Shown here: piece after piece, positions 8,749 to 17,172 of the stretch | Numbering within the stretch: position 1 is the first letter of the stretch | Layout: every line of letters starts with the position of its first letter | From: Bacteroidaceae bacterium | Lineage (GTDB): Bacteria > Bacteroidota > Bacteroidia > Bacteroidales > Bacteroidaceae | DNA: 42,017 nt | Assembly: GCA_017530735.1 (NCBI GenBank) | Contig: JAFXMB010000142.1 | Coordinates: 1-42,017, forward strand | Reading direction: 5' to 3' | Position numbers and translations under genes: made by a program | Notes under the pieces: generated by a model | Seen by the model: the letters and a program-made list of their open reading frames with translations, nothing else | Told to the model about the DNA's origin: nothing | The model's database searches: none

Positions 8749-9669
8749 ATGGACCAAACAGGCAGAAGTCTGATTTCGCTCGAAGGGCTTGACAGGGAAG
8801 ACATTCTCTGGCTTCTGGGCCACGCGGCAAAATTCGAAGCCAACCCCAACAGCAAGATCCTTGACGGGAAAATCGTAGCTACACTCTTCTTTGAGCCGTC
8901 CACCAGGACAAGACTCAGTTTTGAAACCGCAGTAAACCGCTTGGGCGGACGTGTCATCGGCTTTTCGGATGCCGCAACCACCAGTTCATCAAAGGGCGAG
9001 ACTCTTAAGGACACAATCATGATGGTCAGCAATTACGCAGACCTCATAATCATGCGTCACTATCTGGAGGGTGCAGCCAGGTATGCCAGCGAGGTTTCAC
9101 CGGTACCTATCATAAACGCCGGCGACGGAGCCAACCAGCACCCCTCACAGACCATGCTTGACCTCTATTCGATGCTCAAGACTCAGGGACGCCTGGACGA
9201 CCTGCACATCCACCTTGTGGGTGACCTCAAGTACGGCCGTACGGTTCACTCCATGCTTACCGCAATGAGATTCTTCAACCCCACCTTCCATTTCATCTCT
9301 CCCGATGAACTGAAGATGCCCGAGGAATACAAGGAATACTGCCGTAACAACGGCATAAAGTTTGAAGAACATACCCGTTTTGACGAGGAGACAATAGCCG
9401 ATGCCGATATACTTTATATGACACGTGTCCAGCGTGAGCGTTTCACGGACCTCATGGAGTATGAGCGCGTCAAGGATATGTTCATCCTCAAGAACGACAT
9501 GCTCCGCAGCGCCAAGCCAAACCTGAAAATACTACATCCGCTACCCCGCGTAAACGAGATAGCCCAGGATGTTGACTCCAATGAGCACGCATACTATTTC
9601 CAGCAGGCCAAGAACGGTCTGTACGTACGTGAGGCCCTGATCTGCAATGCGCTCAACCTTCTAAAATGA
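8749..9669 (+). CDS. pyrB: Aspartate carbamoyltransferase, catalytic chain
   Basis: 306 residues. Condenses carbamoyl phosphate and aspartate, the committed step of pyrimidine synthesis. The carbamoyl-phosphate site [13 protein letters not shown] (Ser51-Arg55) and the C-terminal HPLPRVNEI are intact. The start at 8749 is preferred to an in-frame ATG at 8722, which lies in the probable promoter and gives nine atypical residues. The stop overlaps the pyrI ATG by 4 nt, so catalytic and regulatory chains are probably made in ratio by coupled translation. Neighbouring PBP operon is divergent, 155 bp away. Confidence 0.97.
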   Translation: MDQTGRSLISLEGLDREDILWLLGHAAKFEANPNSKILDGKIVATLFFEPSTRTRLSFETAVNRLGGRVIGFSDAATTSSSKGETLKDTIMMVSNYADLIIMRHYLEGAARYASEVSPVPIINAGDGANQHPSQTMLDLYSMLKTQGRLDDLHIHLVGDLKYGRTVHSMLTAMRFFNPTFHFISPDELKMPEEYKEYCRNNGIKFEEHTRFDEETIADADILYMTRVQRERFTDLMEYERVKDMFILKNDMLRSAKPNLKILHPLPRVNEIAQDVDSNEHAYYFQQAKNGLYVREALICNALNLLK

Positions 9670-10139
9670 CAGATATGGAAAAGACAGGAAAATCAGAATT
9701 GCTCGTAGCGGCACTTGAGAACGGAACTGTTATAGATCATATTCCGTCAGACAAGGTATTTGATGTAGTCAACCTGCTGAACCTGACCAACATAGACACC
9801 CCCATAACCATCGGCTCTAACCTAAGCAGCCGGAAGATGGGCAGGAAGGGTATCATCAAGATTGCCGACAAGTATTTCTCCGAGGAGGAATGCAGCAAAC
9901 TGTCGGTGGTGGCCCCGAATATAGTTCTCAACATAATCCGCGATTACGAGGTGATTGAGAAAAAGAAAATTGACATGCCCGATGAGGTAAGGGGAATAGT
10001 GAAATGCGGCAACCCCAAGTGCATCACCAACCACGAGCCGATGCAGACCGTTTTTGACGTGGTTGACAAGGAGAACGGAACACTGCGCTGCAGATACTGC
10101 AACAAAGACATTCATAAAGGCGAGATAAAACTCCTTTGA
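9666..10139 (+). CDS. pyrI: Aspartate carbamoyltransferase, regulatory chain
   Basis: 157 residues. Binds CTP/ATP and gives the PyrB trimers allosteric control. The N-terminal allosteric domain ([16 protein letters not shown]) and the C-terminal zinc site are clear: Cys114, Cys119, Cys142 and Cys145 fit the C-x4-C-x22-C-x2-C pattern. The start could be the ATG at 9666 (ATGA overlap with pyrB) or the ATG three codons later at 9675. PyrI presence predicts an E. coli-like PyrB/PyrI holoenzyme with nucleotide feedback. Confidence 0.96.
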   Translation: MTDMEKTGKSELLVAALENGTVIDHIPSDKVFDVVNLLNLTNIDTPITIGSNLSSRKMGRKGIIKIADKYFSEEECSKLSVVAPNIVLNIIRDYEVIEKKKIDMPDEVRGIVKCGNPKCITNHEPMQTVFDVVDKENGTLRCRYCNKDIHKGEIKLL

Positions 10140-10143
10140 GAAA

Positions 10144-10857
10144 ATGAAATTGCGTTTACTGACATTCATTACGGCATCAGTCCTGTTTACGACTGTACAT
10201 GCGCAGTTCCTGAGCAGGAATTCACTGCCCGCTTTCTCCTCCAGTTGGGGAGCCAAGGTGGGTTTTGCCGCCAATGCCACATATGTCACTGACGCATACA
10301 TGAACGGACATAAAATAACGGAATACACGCAGGACACCCAAGTGGGCAATTTTGGCACATTCCTTCTCAGACTTAATTCCCGAACCGTATTTCTGCAGAC
10401 GGGAATAGGAATGAGTTACACAAAATCGTGTTTCTACATGGATACAAACAGTTGGGATCCTGAAGCCGAATCCAAGAATGAGATATCTTGCGCCTATCAA
10501 TTCACATCGCTGACCCTGCCCCTGCAGATGGGCTACCACATTGTAAACAGCCCTCCCTACTGCATGTCAGCATACACAGGCCCACGATTCCGATACACCC
10601 CTGACAAGTTCTACAAAGTCCAGTACTCCAACCTGGAACCCTACAATTTAACCGACTCCCCCATTGAACTCACCATTGGATGGACCGTCGGATTGAGCGT
10701 AAGAATAGGAAGACAGCTTCTGGATTTTGAGTATGAGGCAACCATCAATACAGTTTCAGGGCCGATAACCGATCTGAACGGCATAGACCCCGCACCTGAT
10801 TTCAGGCTGAACAGAAGACTGGGCATGATGTCTTTCTCATACGGAATAATGTTCTAG
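10144..10857 (+). CDS. Small outer-membrane beta-barrel protein (PorT/OmpW-like size), function unknown
   Basis: 237 residues with a cleavable signal peptide ([20 protein letters not shown], then Q). The mature part has alternating hydrophobic residues, aromatic girdles and Bacteroidota barrel phrases ([38 protein letters not shown]), ending in SFSYGIMF with the aromatic C-terminal residue typical of BAM substrates. It resembles the porin-family/outer-membrane beta-barrel PF13568 type. It starts 4 nt after pyrI and ends 28 nt before glyA, so it is probably co-transcribed with these metabolic genes although no functional link is apparent. Specific role unknown. Confidence 0.8.
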   Translation: MKLRLLTFITASVLFTTVHAQFLSRNSLPAFSSSWGAKVGFAANATYVTDAYMNGHKITEYTQDTQVGNFGTFLLRLNSRTVFLQTGIGMSYTKSCFYMDTNSWDPEAESKNEISCAYQFTSLTLPLQMGYHIVNSPPYCMSAYTGPRFRYTPDKFYKVQYSNLEPYNLTDSPIELTIGWTVGLSVRIGRQLLDFEYEATINTVSGPITDLNGIDPAPDFRLNRRLGMMSFSYGIMF

Positions 10858-10885
10858 AAAAAAGAAAAACCAACACTATAAAAAA

Positions 10886-12166
10886 ATGAAAAGAGATCAA
10901 GAGATTTTTGACATCATTGAGCGCGAACATCAGCGCCAGGCTAAAGGCATCGAACTTATTGCCTCAGAAAACTTTGTAAGCGACCAGGTTATGCAGGCCA
11001 TGGGTTCTTGCCTGACCAACAAGTACGCCGAGGGTTACCCCGGTAAGCGTTACTATGGCGGTTGCGAGGTTGTAGACGAGGCCGAGAACCTGGCTATTGC
11101 ACGCATCAAGAAGTTGTTCGGCGCCGAGTACGCAAACGTACAGCCCCACTCAGGTGCCCAGGCTAACGCAGCCGTTCTTCAGGCAGTTCTGATGCCGGGT
11201 GAAACTTTCATGGGACTTAACCTGGCACACGGCGGTCACCTTTCTCACGGTTCAGCCGTCAACTCATCAGGTATCCTCTATCACGCAGTAGGTTATGACC
11301 TGAATCCCGAGACCGGTCGCGTAGACTACGACAAGATGGAGCAGTTGGCACTTGAGGTTAAGCCCAAGCTGATCATCGGTGGCGGTTCAGCATACTCACG
11401 CGAGTGGGATTACGCCCGTATGCGCAAGATTGCCGATGAGGTTGGAGCTCTTCTGATGATTGATATGGCTCACCCCGCAGGTCTCATCGCAGCCGGTCTG
11501 CTTGAGAACCCCGTAAAGTACGCTCACATCGTTACCTCCACCACCCACAAGACACTTCGCGGTCCCCGCGGCGGTATCATCCTGCTGGGTAAGGACTTTG
11601 AGGATCCCCGCGGCCGCAAGACCCCCAAGGGCGAGACAAAGATGATGTCACAGTTGATTGACTCTGCCGTATTCCCCGGCACACAGGGCGGTCCTCTGGA
11701 GCACGTGATCGCAGCCAAGGCTGTAGCATTCGGCGAGGCTCTGCAGCCCGAGTTCAAGGAGTATCAGATCCAGGTTCAGAAGAACGCCAGGAAACTGGCC
11801 GAGGAACTCACCAAGCGCGGCTTCACCATCGTTTCAGGCGGTACAGACAACCACAGCATGCTGGTTGACCTTCGCTCCAAGTATCCCGATCTGACCGGAA
11901 AGGTTGCAGAGAAGGCTCTTGTTGCTGCCGATATCACCGCAAACAAGAACATGGTTCCGTTTGACTCACGCAGCGCATTCCAGACTTCAGGTCTGCGTTT
12001 TGGTACTCCCGCAATCACTACCCGTGGTGCAAAGGAGGATCTGATGGTTATCATTGCCGAACTCATTGAGGAGGTTCTGAACGCTCCCGAGGATGAGGCT
12101 GTAATAGCAAAGGTTCGTGCCCGCGTCAACAGCATCATGAAGGACTACCCCATGTTCGCATATTGA
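10886..12166 (+). CDS. glyA: Serine hydroxymethyltransferase
   Basis: 426 residues, full length. Converts serine and tetrahydrofolate to glycine and methylene-THF, using PLP. The PLP lysine is Lys222 in [14 protein letters not shown]; the N-terminal [10 protein letters not shown] and [15 protein letters not shown] signatures and [12 protein letters not shown] are all present. The leader is A-rich (ACTATAAAAAAATG), as usual in Bacteroidota. Strong codon bias suggests abundant expression. It ends before a strong terminator at 12199. The pdxB gene for PLP synthesis is on the same segment at 21970 but not in the same transcript. Confidence 0.98.
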   Translation: MKRDQEIFDIIEREHQRQAKGIELIASENFVSDQVMQAMGSCLTNKYAEGYPGKRYYGGCEVVDEAENLAIARIKKLFGAEYANVQPHSGAQANAAVLQAVLMPGETFMGLNLAHGGHLSHGSAVNSSGILYHAVGYDLNPETGRVDYDKMEQLALEVKPKLIIGGGSAYSREWDYARMRKIADEVGALLMIDMAHPAGLIAAGLLENPVKYAHIVTSTTHKTLRGPRGGIILLGKDFEDPRGRKTPKGETKMMSQLIDSAVFPGTQGGPLEHVIAAKAVAFGEALQPEFKEYQIQVQKNARKLAEELTKRGFTIVSGGTDNHSMLVDLRSKYPDLTGKVAEKALVAADITANKNMVPFDSRSAFQTSGLRFGTPAITTRGAKEDLMVIIAELIEEVLNAPEDEAVIAKVRARVNSIMKDYPMFAY

Positions 12167-12198
12167 TAAGAGCACAGTCATTTCCGACTCCACATAAT

Positions 12199-12233
12199 GA
12201 AAGCCCGGCCAAAAGGTCGGGCTTTCTGTTTTT
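12199..12233 (+). terminator. Rho-independent terminator of glyA
   Basis: A 12-bp stem (12199-12210 with 12215-12226, one G-U pair; GAAAGCCCGGCC / GGTCGGGCTTTC), an AAAA loop and a following T-rich tract. It separates the pyrBI-glyA unit from the fimbrillin-like gene. Confidence 0.92.
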
Positions 12234-12274
12234 ACGATTTCAAAAATAAATAATTTGATGATTTTACAATAATT

Positions 12275-12305
12275 TTTGCAAAATCGTAAATTTGTATTAT
12301 ATTTG
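12275..12305 (+). promoter_or_regulatory. Sigma-ABfr promoter of the fimbrillin/AraC/receiver operon
   Basis: TTTG (12275-12278), 19-bp spacer, TATATTTG (12298-12305) followed by C: a full consensus match in an AT-rich stretch. Predicted transcription start near 12312, about 15 nt before the ATG at 12327. Confidence 0.8.
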
Positions 12306-12326
12306 CAATTGTAACGTGCTATATTT

Positions 12327-13445
12327 ATGAAAGGAACAATCACAAAAGGGACTATTTTATCGATTGTTGTTTTTGCAATCACATCATGTACCGTCAATGA
12401 CGACATGGGTACATTTGACGGATTTGAGGACAAGAGGGACATGAGCTTTGACGTTGTCATCTCAAATGACGGCCGTATAGGCACAAGAGGCGAGACCGGA
12501 TATGACAGTTTCGTGACAGACAATGACCAGGAGGCAAAACTGGATCCAAGCAAACCGTTCGGACTTATGGGTATAGACCCCAAGACCAACTCCGTCCTCA
12601 TAAACAACGCAAGAATATCCGAGCGTTCAGGAATAAGATCAGCGACTTTCAACGCCAAGAACTGGTACAGTACCGAGTCAATCCTGTTGAGTGCTTACTA
12701 CCCTTATGTTGACGAAACACAGTTCCTGGCCGGAAACCGCACATATATGATACCCTACAACAGGGAGGAGACACAGGCCGGTCCGCTTGTTTCAAGACCC
12801 GTGGAACGCAGTATGTCATACCTGGACGTAATTCCGCTGGTATTCCGCCACATTACGAATGACATAGGTTTCCGTATCTGCGACATCACATATGACCCCG
12901 CACTTCAAGGCCATATCAGGATAAAGAAACTCTCAGCCCACAACGTGGCAACTGAAGGCTACTACATAGATTCTCTGGGAAGAGACGGAGGCAGATGGGT
13001 CCAGAAGGTCATCTGTGACGAACTTGAGGTATTCAGAGGAAACGCACGCGTAGGCGTGGGAACCGAGAACGAGATGTTCGTAGGATATGACAACCTGGTA
13101 TCAGACCGTAAGCACAGCAGCCGTTTCTACTCTGTGCCTGATGAAATAAAAATGGGCAAGCAGTACATTGAGGTGGTATTTGACGTGGATGCCTTTGATT
13201 ACAACGGGCAGCACATGAAGGAACTGAAAGACCAGGTTCAGAAATTCCCCATCTACGGAGTTCTTCCCGGCAACAGTTACATCTGCGGCAAGCAGTACAC
13301 CTTCCATTTGGGTCTGGACCTGGGAACGCTGTACCAGCCCATTGAATTCACCGCCAACGTAGGCGAATGGGAGAACAGTTACGCCGTAGACATCAACAGC
13401 GTCTGGGGTGAGAACAAGATTTATGAGGATAACGATTACTTCTAA
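12327..13445 (+). CDS. Fimbrillin-family (Mfa-like) lipoprotein
   Basis: 372 residues. A lipoprotein signal ends at ITSC (Cys21), so the mature protein should be lipidated. The body has features of the Bacteroidota fimbrillin-like superfamily: a low-complexity Asp-rich segment after the lipid anchor, a first beta domain (FGLMGIDPKT..., LLSAYYPYVDE), RHITNDIGFRI mid-region and a C-terminal domain with the typical GNSYICGKQYTFHLGLDLG strand followed by IEFTANVGEWENSYAVDIN. Such proteins form surface pili or adhesive tips, but some are non-fimbrial cell-surface lipoproteins. No partner fimbrial genes are adjacent; instead a membrane AraC-type regulator follows after 7 nt. I infer a surface component whose production or sensing is tied to that regulator. 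Confidence 0.8.
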   Translation: MKGTITKGTILSIVVFAITSCTVNDDMGTFDGFEDKRDMSFDVVISNDGRIGTRGETGYDSFVTDNDQEAKLDPSKPFGLMGIDPKTNSVLINNARISERSGIRSATFNAKNWYSTESILLSAYYPYVDETQFLAGNRTYMIPYNREETQAGPLVSRPVERSMSYLDVIPLVFRHITNDIGFRICDITYDPALQGHIRIKKLSAHNVATEGYYIDSLGRDGGRWVQKVICDELEVFRGNARVGVGTENEMFVGYDNLVSDRKHSSRFYSVPDEIKMGKQYIEVVFDVDAFDYNGQHMKELKDQVQKFPIYGVLPGNSYICGKQYTFHLGLDLGTLYQPIEFTANVGEWENSYAVDINSVWGENKIYEDNDYF

Positions 13446-13452
13446 ATAAGAG

Positions 13453-14556
13453 ATGCTGACCGCAGCGATTGCATTCATACCTTTTCTGACATGCCTCTTC
13501 TGGCTTGTCCTGAACCCTCTTGTCCGTAAACCGGACAGACAGTCCCGGACACTTGAACTGTTGCTTGCCGTAACAGGAACCGTATCAATCGCTCAGGCTG
13601 CCGTATATTACAGTACCGGGACCGCCCTGCTGGTTTTCTTTATGATAAAGCAGTTCTTCACTCCCCTGCTCGTCCCGGCCGCATTGCTCTACGTATCACA
13701 CCTGAACCCCGCCATAACATGGAAGCCGTACATTCCCGCCTGGTTGGGAGTACCAATCGCCCTGATATTCGCTGAATCAGTACTGCTGATGCTTTCCGGA
13801 ACCGAAGGTTTCACAGGTGCCGTCAGCAATACCGCAGGGGCCGATGACAAAGTGGCGTATCTGATCAATCTCTGCTCATTCAGCATATTCTACACCTTTC
13901 TGGCACTTCAGGTGACGGTTTGGATCATTCTTGCAATCGCCAGACTGATAAAGGGAAAACATCACATCCAGATGCTCAACTGCACGGTTCTCATTCTGGC
14001 AGTGGCAGCGTTGGAAGCATCGGCCATAACTGGCATGCCGCAATGGATGGGAACGGTAATCAGCGTAATTACGGCAAGCATCATTTTCATTACCTCATAC
14101 ACTGGCATATTCAAAAGCAAAGCCGTAATCAGGATGCCTGAGACTGAAAAGCCACGTGAAATCAGGGAACAACCCCACGAATCAGGCGCCATAATAGCCG
14201 ATGCGCATCAGAACATGGCCGATGAGGAGAACCTGAGAATAAGATTTGAGGACCTGATAGTTACGGAACAGCTGTTCCTGAAACAGGGTATCAGGATATC
14301 AGACATAGCCACCATGCTTGAAACCAACCGTACGTATGTCTCAAGACTGGTGAACAACACTTACAACATGAGTTTCTCTGACTACATGAACACCTTGAGG
14401 ATAGACTATGCGGAGCAGTATCTGATGCACCACAAGGATGCCAAGCAGTCAGACATAGCCGAGGCGTGCGGATTTCCCAATGCATCGGCTTTCAACAACG
14501 TATTCAAGAAAATTACAGGTGTAACCCCAAAGGTATGGCTGGCCACCAGATCATAA
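13453..14556 (+). CDS. 7-TM membrane protein with C-terminal AraC-type DNA-binding domain
   Basis: 367 residues. Seven hydrophobic helices can be drawn near 3-22, 36-53, 57-82, 95-116, 138-166, 175-193 and 197-218, then a charged linker (about 220-265) and an AraC/XylS double helix-turn-helix at about 270-365: first HTH RISDIATMLETNRTYVSRLV, second KQSDIAEACGFPNASAFNNV with the conserved FKKITGVTPKVW tail. This makes it a membrane-tethered transcription regulator, an arrangement known in Bacteroidota. It has no periplasmic sensor domain, so a membrane or lipid signal, or a partner protein such as the preceding lipoprotein, could be the input; this is inference. It sits 7 nt after the fimbrillin-like gene and 16 nt before a receiver-domain gene. 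Confidence 0.9.
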   Translation: MLTAAIAFIPFLTCLFWLVLNPLVRKPDRQSRTLELLLAVTGTVSIAQAAVYYSTGTALLVFFMIKQFFTPLLVPAALLYVSHLNPAITWKPYIPAWLGVPIALIFAESVLLMLSGTEGFTGAVSNTAGADDKVAYLINLCSFSIFYTFLALQVTVWIILAIARLIKGKHHIQMLNCTVLILAVAALEASAITGMPQWMGTVISVITASIIFITSYTGIFKSKAVIRMPETEKPREIREQPHESGAIIADAHQNMADEENLRIRFEDLIVTEQLFLKQGIRISDIATMLETNRTYVSRLVNNTYNMSFSDYMNTLRIDYAEQYLMHHKDAKQSDIAEACGFPNASAFNNVFKKITGVTPKVWLATRS

Positions 14557-14572
14557 AAAAAAGGAATAGCAT

Positions 14573-14965
14573 ATGGACAACAGAAAAGACTATTCAAAAT
14601 ACACAGTACTGATAGTTGATGACATTCCGGTCAACATAATCCTGCTCAAGACCATGCTGGCAAGAACCAATGTCAAGATTCTCACGGCTGTAAACGGCCA
14701 GGAGGCACTGGACATAGTCCGTCAGCTCAGGCCTCAGGTAGTGCTTCTGGACATACAGATGCCCATATTGAACGGTCTGGAAGTTCTCAAGGAGATCAAG
14801 GCAGATCCCAACCTTAAGGATATCGCCGTAATTATGGTTTCAGCCTACACATCATCAGAGGACATAGAGCAATCCATGAATCTGGGAGCATCAGGATTCA
14901 TAAAAAAGCCCGTAATAATGGATATTCTGCTATCAACTGTAACTGCAGAACTGGATAAAATTTGA
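14573..14965 (+). CDS. Stand-alone response-regulator receiver protein 1
   Basis: 130 residues made only of a CheY-like receiver domain. Acidic pair Asp16-Asp17, phospho-acceptor Asp60 (VVLLDIQMP), switch Ser90 (VIMVSAY) and Lys112 (GFIKKP) are all present, so it should be phosphorylatable. There is no output domain. It follows the AraC-type gene by 16 nt and is probably in its transcript. Likely a phosphate shuttle or protein-interaction switch; the nearest kinases are the two convergent histidine kinases at 17173-21869, which lack receiver domains of their own. Confidence 0.93.
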   Translation: MDNRKDYSKYTVLIVDDIPVNIILLKTMLARTNVKILTAVNGQEALDIVRQLRPQVVLLDIQMPILNGLEVLKEIKADPNLKDIAVIMVSAYTSSEDIEQSMNLGASGFIKKPVIMDILLSTVTAELDKI

Positions 14966-14991
14966 TTATTTGTCAAAACTGCTTATATTTG
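14961..14991 (+). promoter_or_regulatory. Sigma-ABfr promoter of receiver gene 2
   Basis: TTTG (14961-14964), 19-bp spacer, TATATTTG (14984-14991) followed by C. The -33 element overlaps the stop codon of receiver 1 (14963-14965). Predicted start near 14998, about 18 nt before the ATG at 15016, so receiver 2 can be expressed separately. Confidence 0.78.
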
Positions 14992-15015
14992 CCATAACAT
15001 AAAAAGGACTTACAT

Positions 15016-15435
15016 ATGATACCGACCGACATCAAGAACATTGATCTCTCCAAGCACACCGTATTGGCAGTTGATGACATACCTATGAATCTGCTTCTGA
15101 TAAGCAAGATTCTTTCCCGCCTGAACATAACTATCAGCACTGCCACCAACGGCAGGGAGGCTTTGGAATTCATAGAGAAGAATAAGCCCAGTCTGGTCCT
15201 GCTGGACCTTATGATGCCCGAAATTGACGGTTATGAGGTTTTGAGACGCCTCAGGGAGAACCCCGAGACAAAAGACCTGAGAGTGGTAATACTGTCTGCC
15301 CTGAATTCAAACGAGGATATAGTCAAAGGCTTCAACATGGGTGCCAATGACTTTATTACAAAACCTATAATTCTGGAGAAACTGACCAGTTGCGTGGTGA
15401 CACAGCTCCAACTGGTTGAACTTGCAGGGAAATAA
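15016..15435 (+). CDS. Stand-alone response-regulator receiver protein 2
   Basis: 139 residues, a second receiver-only protein paralogous to the one upstream (both share the YTVLIVDDIP/HTVLAVDDIP opening and the same length and order). Asp20-Asp21, acceptor Asp64 (VLLDLMMP), Ser94 (VVILSAL) and Lys116 (FITKP) are intact. It has its own promoter. Its stop codon (15433-15435) directly abuts the stop of the convergent 141-residue membrane-protein gene with no base between. Likely partner of the convergent kinases, by position only. Confidence 0.93.
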   Translation: MIPTDIKNIDLSKHTVLAVDDIPMNLLLISKILSRLNITISTATNGREALEFIEKNKPSLVLLDLMMPEIDGYEVLRRLRENPETKDLRVVILSALNSNEDIVKGFNMGANDFITKPIILEKLTSCVVTQLQLVELAGK

Positions 15436-15861
15436 TCAGATGTTAATTCCCTTCTCCTTCATCTCAATATCTGCTTTCTTTTTCTCTTCCATCAAAAGCA
15501 TAAGGAGCCATTCGCTCTGTTCTTTGCTTATGCCCAGATCGCGGCACGCTGACTCGTAGCGGTTCAGCACAGCCTCCTGATAACGGTGGTAGGTAACGGA
15601 TTTCTTTATCTCCTCCTCTATCGTCTCGTGCTCTATGCGGTAACTGTCCTCATAGTACTCCCTGTATGATTTCTCAGTAACCAGTTTCAGGCAATAATAG
15701 AACATGGCACCTGTCAGTATGAACACGCCTAAGACTCCGAAAATGAGCGGAATCTTCTGAATAAGGCACAAGAGCGCAAGCACACCGCCCACCAGAAAAC
15801 ACAACACCGCAATGACCAGATAGTGGTTCTTGACTATAAAACTCTTTATTCCGGTTTTCAT
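15436..15861 (-). CDS. Small two-TM protein of unknown function
   Basis: 141 residues. Two hydrophobic helices near 14-34 and 38-57 form a hairpin, followed by a charged, helical C-terminal region (about 60-141) rich in Glu, Lys and Tyr with probable coiled-coil character (EHETIEEEIKKSVTYHRYQEAV). With both termini cytoplasmic, the tail would face the cytoplasm. No family recognised. The start overlaps the stop of the TPR gene by 4 nt (ATGA), so it is the last gene of the kinase operon and translationally coupled to the TPR protein, which suggests the two proteins work together at the membrane. Confidence 0.8.
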   Translation of the reverse strand: MKTGIKSFIVKNHYLVIAVLCFLVGGVLALLCLIQKIPLIFGVLGVFILTGAMFYYCLKLVTEKSYREYYEDSYRIEHETIEEEIKKSVTYHRYQEAVLNRYESACRDLGISKEQSEWLLMLLMEEKKKADIEMKEKGINI

Positions 15862-17165
15862 ATCAGTTCCTTATTTTGCCTGTTCTGTAATATTCTTGTC
15901 TTCATTTCGTTTTCCAGTTCCTTGGAATCAATTGCCTTACGGTAGGCGTTGCGCGCCTCCAGTTCACGCCGGTTGCGGTCACGCAGGTTATCCAGGTTCT
16001 TCTCCAGACTCCATTGCGAAAAGAGAATGACTACCGTCACCAGCATGAACAGCAGGATAAAACCGAACATTATGGACATCTCCTGCTGTGACTTGAGACG
16101 CTGAGCCTCCAGTCTGAGACGGGCATTGTTCAATTCCGCATCCAGGATGGCCATATCCTCATTCTGCACGGCGATATAGATAGAGTCCTTGGTTGCCATC
16201 AGACCGTTCAGTTGCCGGTAAGCGTTCAGGTAATCATCTCCCACCGCATATATGAGATGCTTCTGGCCGAAACGCTCCTTGTCGCTGGCAAGGGAATCCG
16301 ATTTGGCAAGAGCCTCCGTCAGCCTGCCCCGGGAACGCAGCCAGCATATCTCTATCATCAGCCTGGTGTCACGGTCGGTCTGTGACCGGTACAGCGGATT
16401 GTTTATCAGTTCTTTATACACAGCGTCAAATTCATCGGCCTTACCTTGGGCGTCATACAGATAGACCTTGGTCAGCAGCGTCTTGACCCTGAGCGAAGGG
16501 TAGAAATCCTGAAACTCCTCGGCCATGGAACAGTAATGCTCAACCTCATCATACCTGCCCAGTTTGATATACTCACGCGCAATGAGGTTGTAAATGACAG
16601 GAAGTTCCTGTTCCTCCTTGGCCCGCGTGCTGAAATCGGCCGCCTGCTTGAAGTTCAAGATGGCCAGTTCCGCGTTTGAACGGTATGACTGTATGAGGCC
16701 GATGACCCTGTGCGAGTACATCTGACCCAGATTGCTGCCGGTACCGGCGGCAAGCGATGACATGGCACGCGCCTCGAGCATGGCGTCCGATATTCGCCCG
16801 GCCAGGATGAGCATGTTACAGTAATCATGCATGGTGAGGAAATAGAATTCCCTCATACGGGTGTTGTAGTTAGCCATGGACTTGAGCTCAGCCACAATCT
16901 CACCTACACGCACCGTATCGTTACGGATAAACCTGGGCGGCAGTTCCAGCGAAAGCGCCAGCATCTTTATCCTGGAGTCTCCCTTATGTATTCCAAAACG
17001 GTATATGGAATCGGCCAACAGGATATTGGACTCGTCAAACTGTCGGATCCTGCCGTTGGCATATTTGAGATAGAGTTCATTACCCACGCCAAGACGGTTC
17101 CTTATCTGGGCCGATGCACAGACGCAGGAAACAATCATGAGTAACAGTACCGCGAATCGTCTCAT
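15858..17165 (-). CDS. TPR sensor-like protein with TM and coiled coils but no kinase domain
   Basis: 435 residues. Signal peptide (about 1-19, ending ASAQ), then a periplasmic array of TPR-like helical repeats (about 85-330, for example LPVIYNLIAREYIKLGRYDEVEHY), a coiled coil (about 335-362), one TM helix (about 365-384) and a cytoplasmic coiled coil to the end. This is the architecture of Bacteroidota TPR-type histidine kinases, but the protein stops after MKTRILQNRQNKELI. The segment MKTRILQN looks like the lead-in to a kinase H-box (usually followed by the SHEIRTPLN motif), which is absent. No HATPase remnant is visible downstream; the next frame holds a different membrane protein. It sits 7 nt after a real kinase gene, so it may act as a co-sensor. 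Full family assignment is uncertain. Confidence 0.82.
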   Translation of the reverse strand: MRRFAVLLLMIVSCVCASAQIRNRLGVGNELYLKYANGRIRQFDESNILLADSIYRFGIHKGDSRIKMLALSLELPPRFIRNDTVRVGEIVAELKSMANYNTRMREFYFLTMHDYCNMLILAGRISDAMLEARAMSSLAAGTGSNLGQMYSHRVIGLIQSYRSNAELAILNFKQAADFSTRAKEEQELPVIYNLIAREYIKLGRYDEVEHYCSMAEEFQDFYPSLRVKTLLTKVYLYDAQGKADEFDAVYKELINNPLYRSQTDRDTRLMIEICWLRSRGRLTEALAKSDSLASDKERFGQKHLIYAVGDDYLNAYRQLNGLMATKDSIYIAVQNEDMAILDAELNNARLRLEAQRLKSQQEMSIMFGFILLFMLVTVVILFSQWSLEKNLDNLRDRNRRELEARNAYRKAIDSKELENEMKTRILQNRQNKELI

Positions 17166-17172
17166 AACAGTG

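Noticed and set aside
8594-8830. 79-codon N-terminal extension of the PBP frame
   Set aside because: It crosses the predicted promoter and overlaps the pyrB start; the residues are unlike any PBP N-terminus and the ATG at 8593 gives a normal one.
11987-12658. Long open frame antisense to the glyA end and fimbrillin-like start
   Set aside because: It runs antisense across two real genes and through the glyA terminator and the 12275 promoter; composition is that of a shadow frame.
15436-15900. Frameshifted kinase domain after the TPR protein
   Set aside because: The following frame encodes a two-TM protein and no H-box, N-box or G-box motif can be seen in any frame there, so a simple frameshift does not explain the missing kinase.
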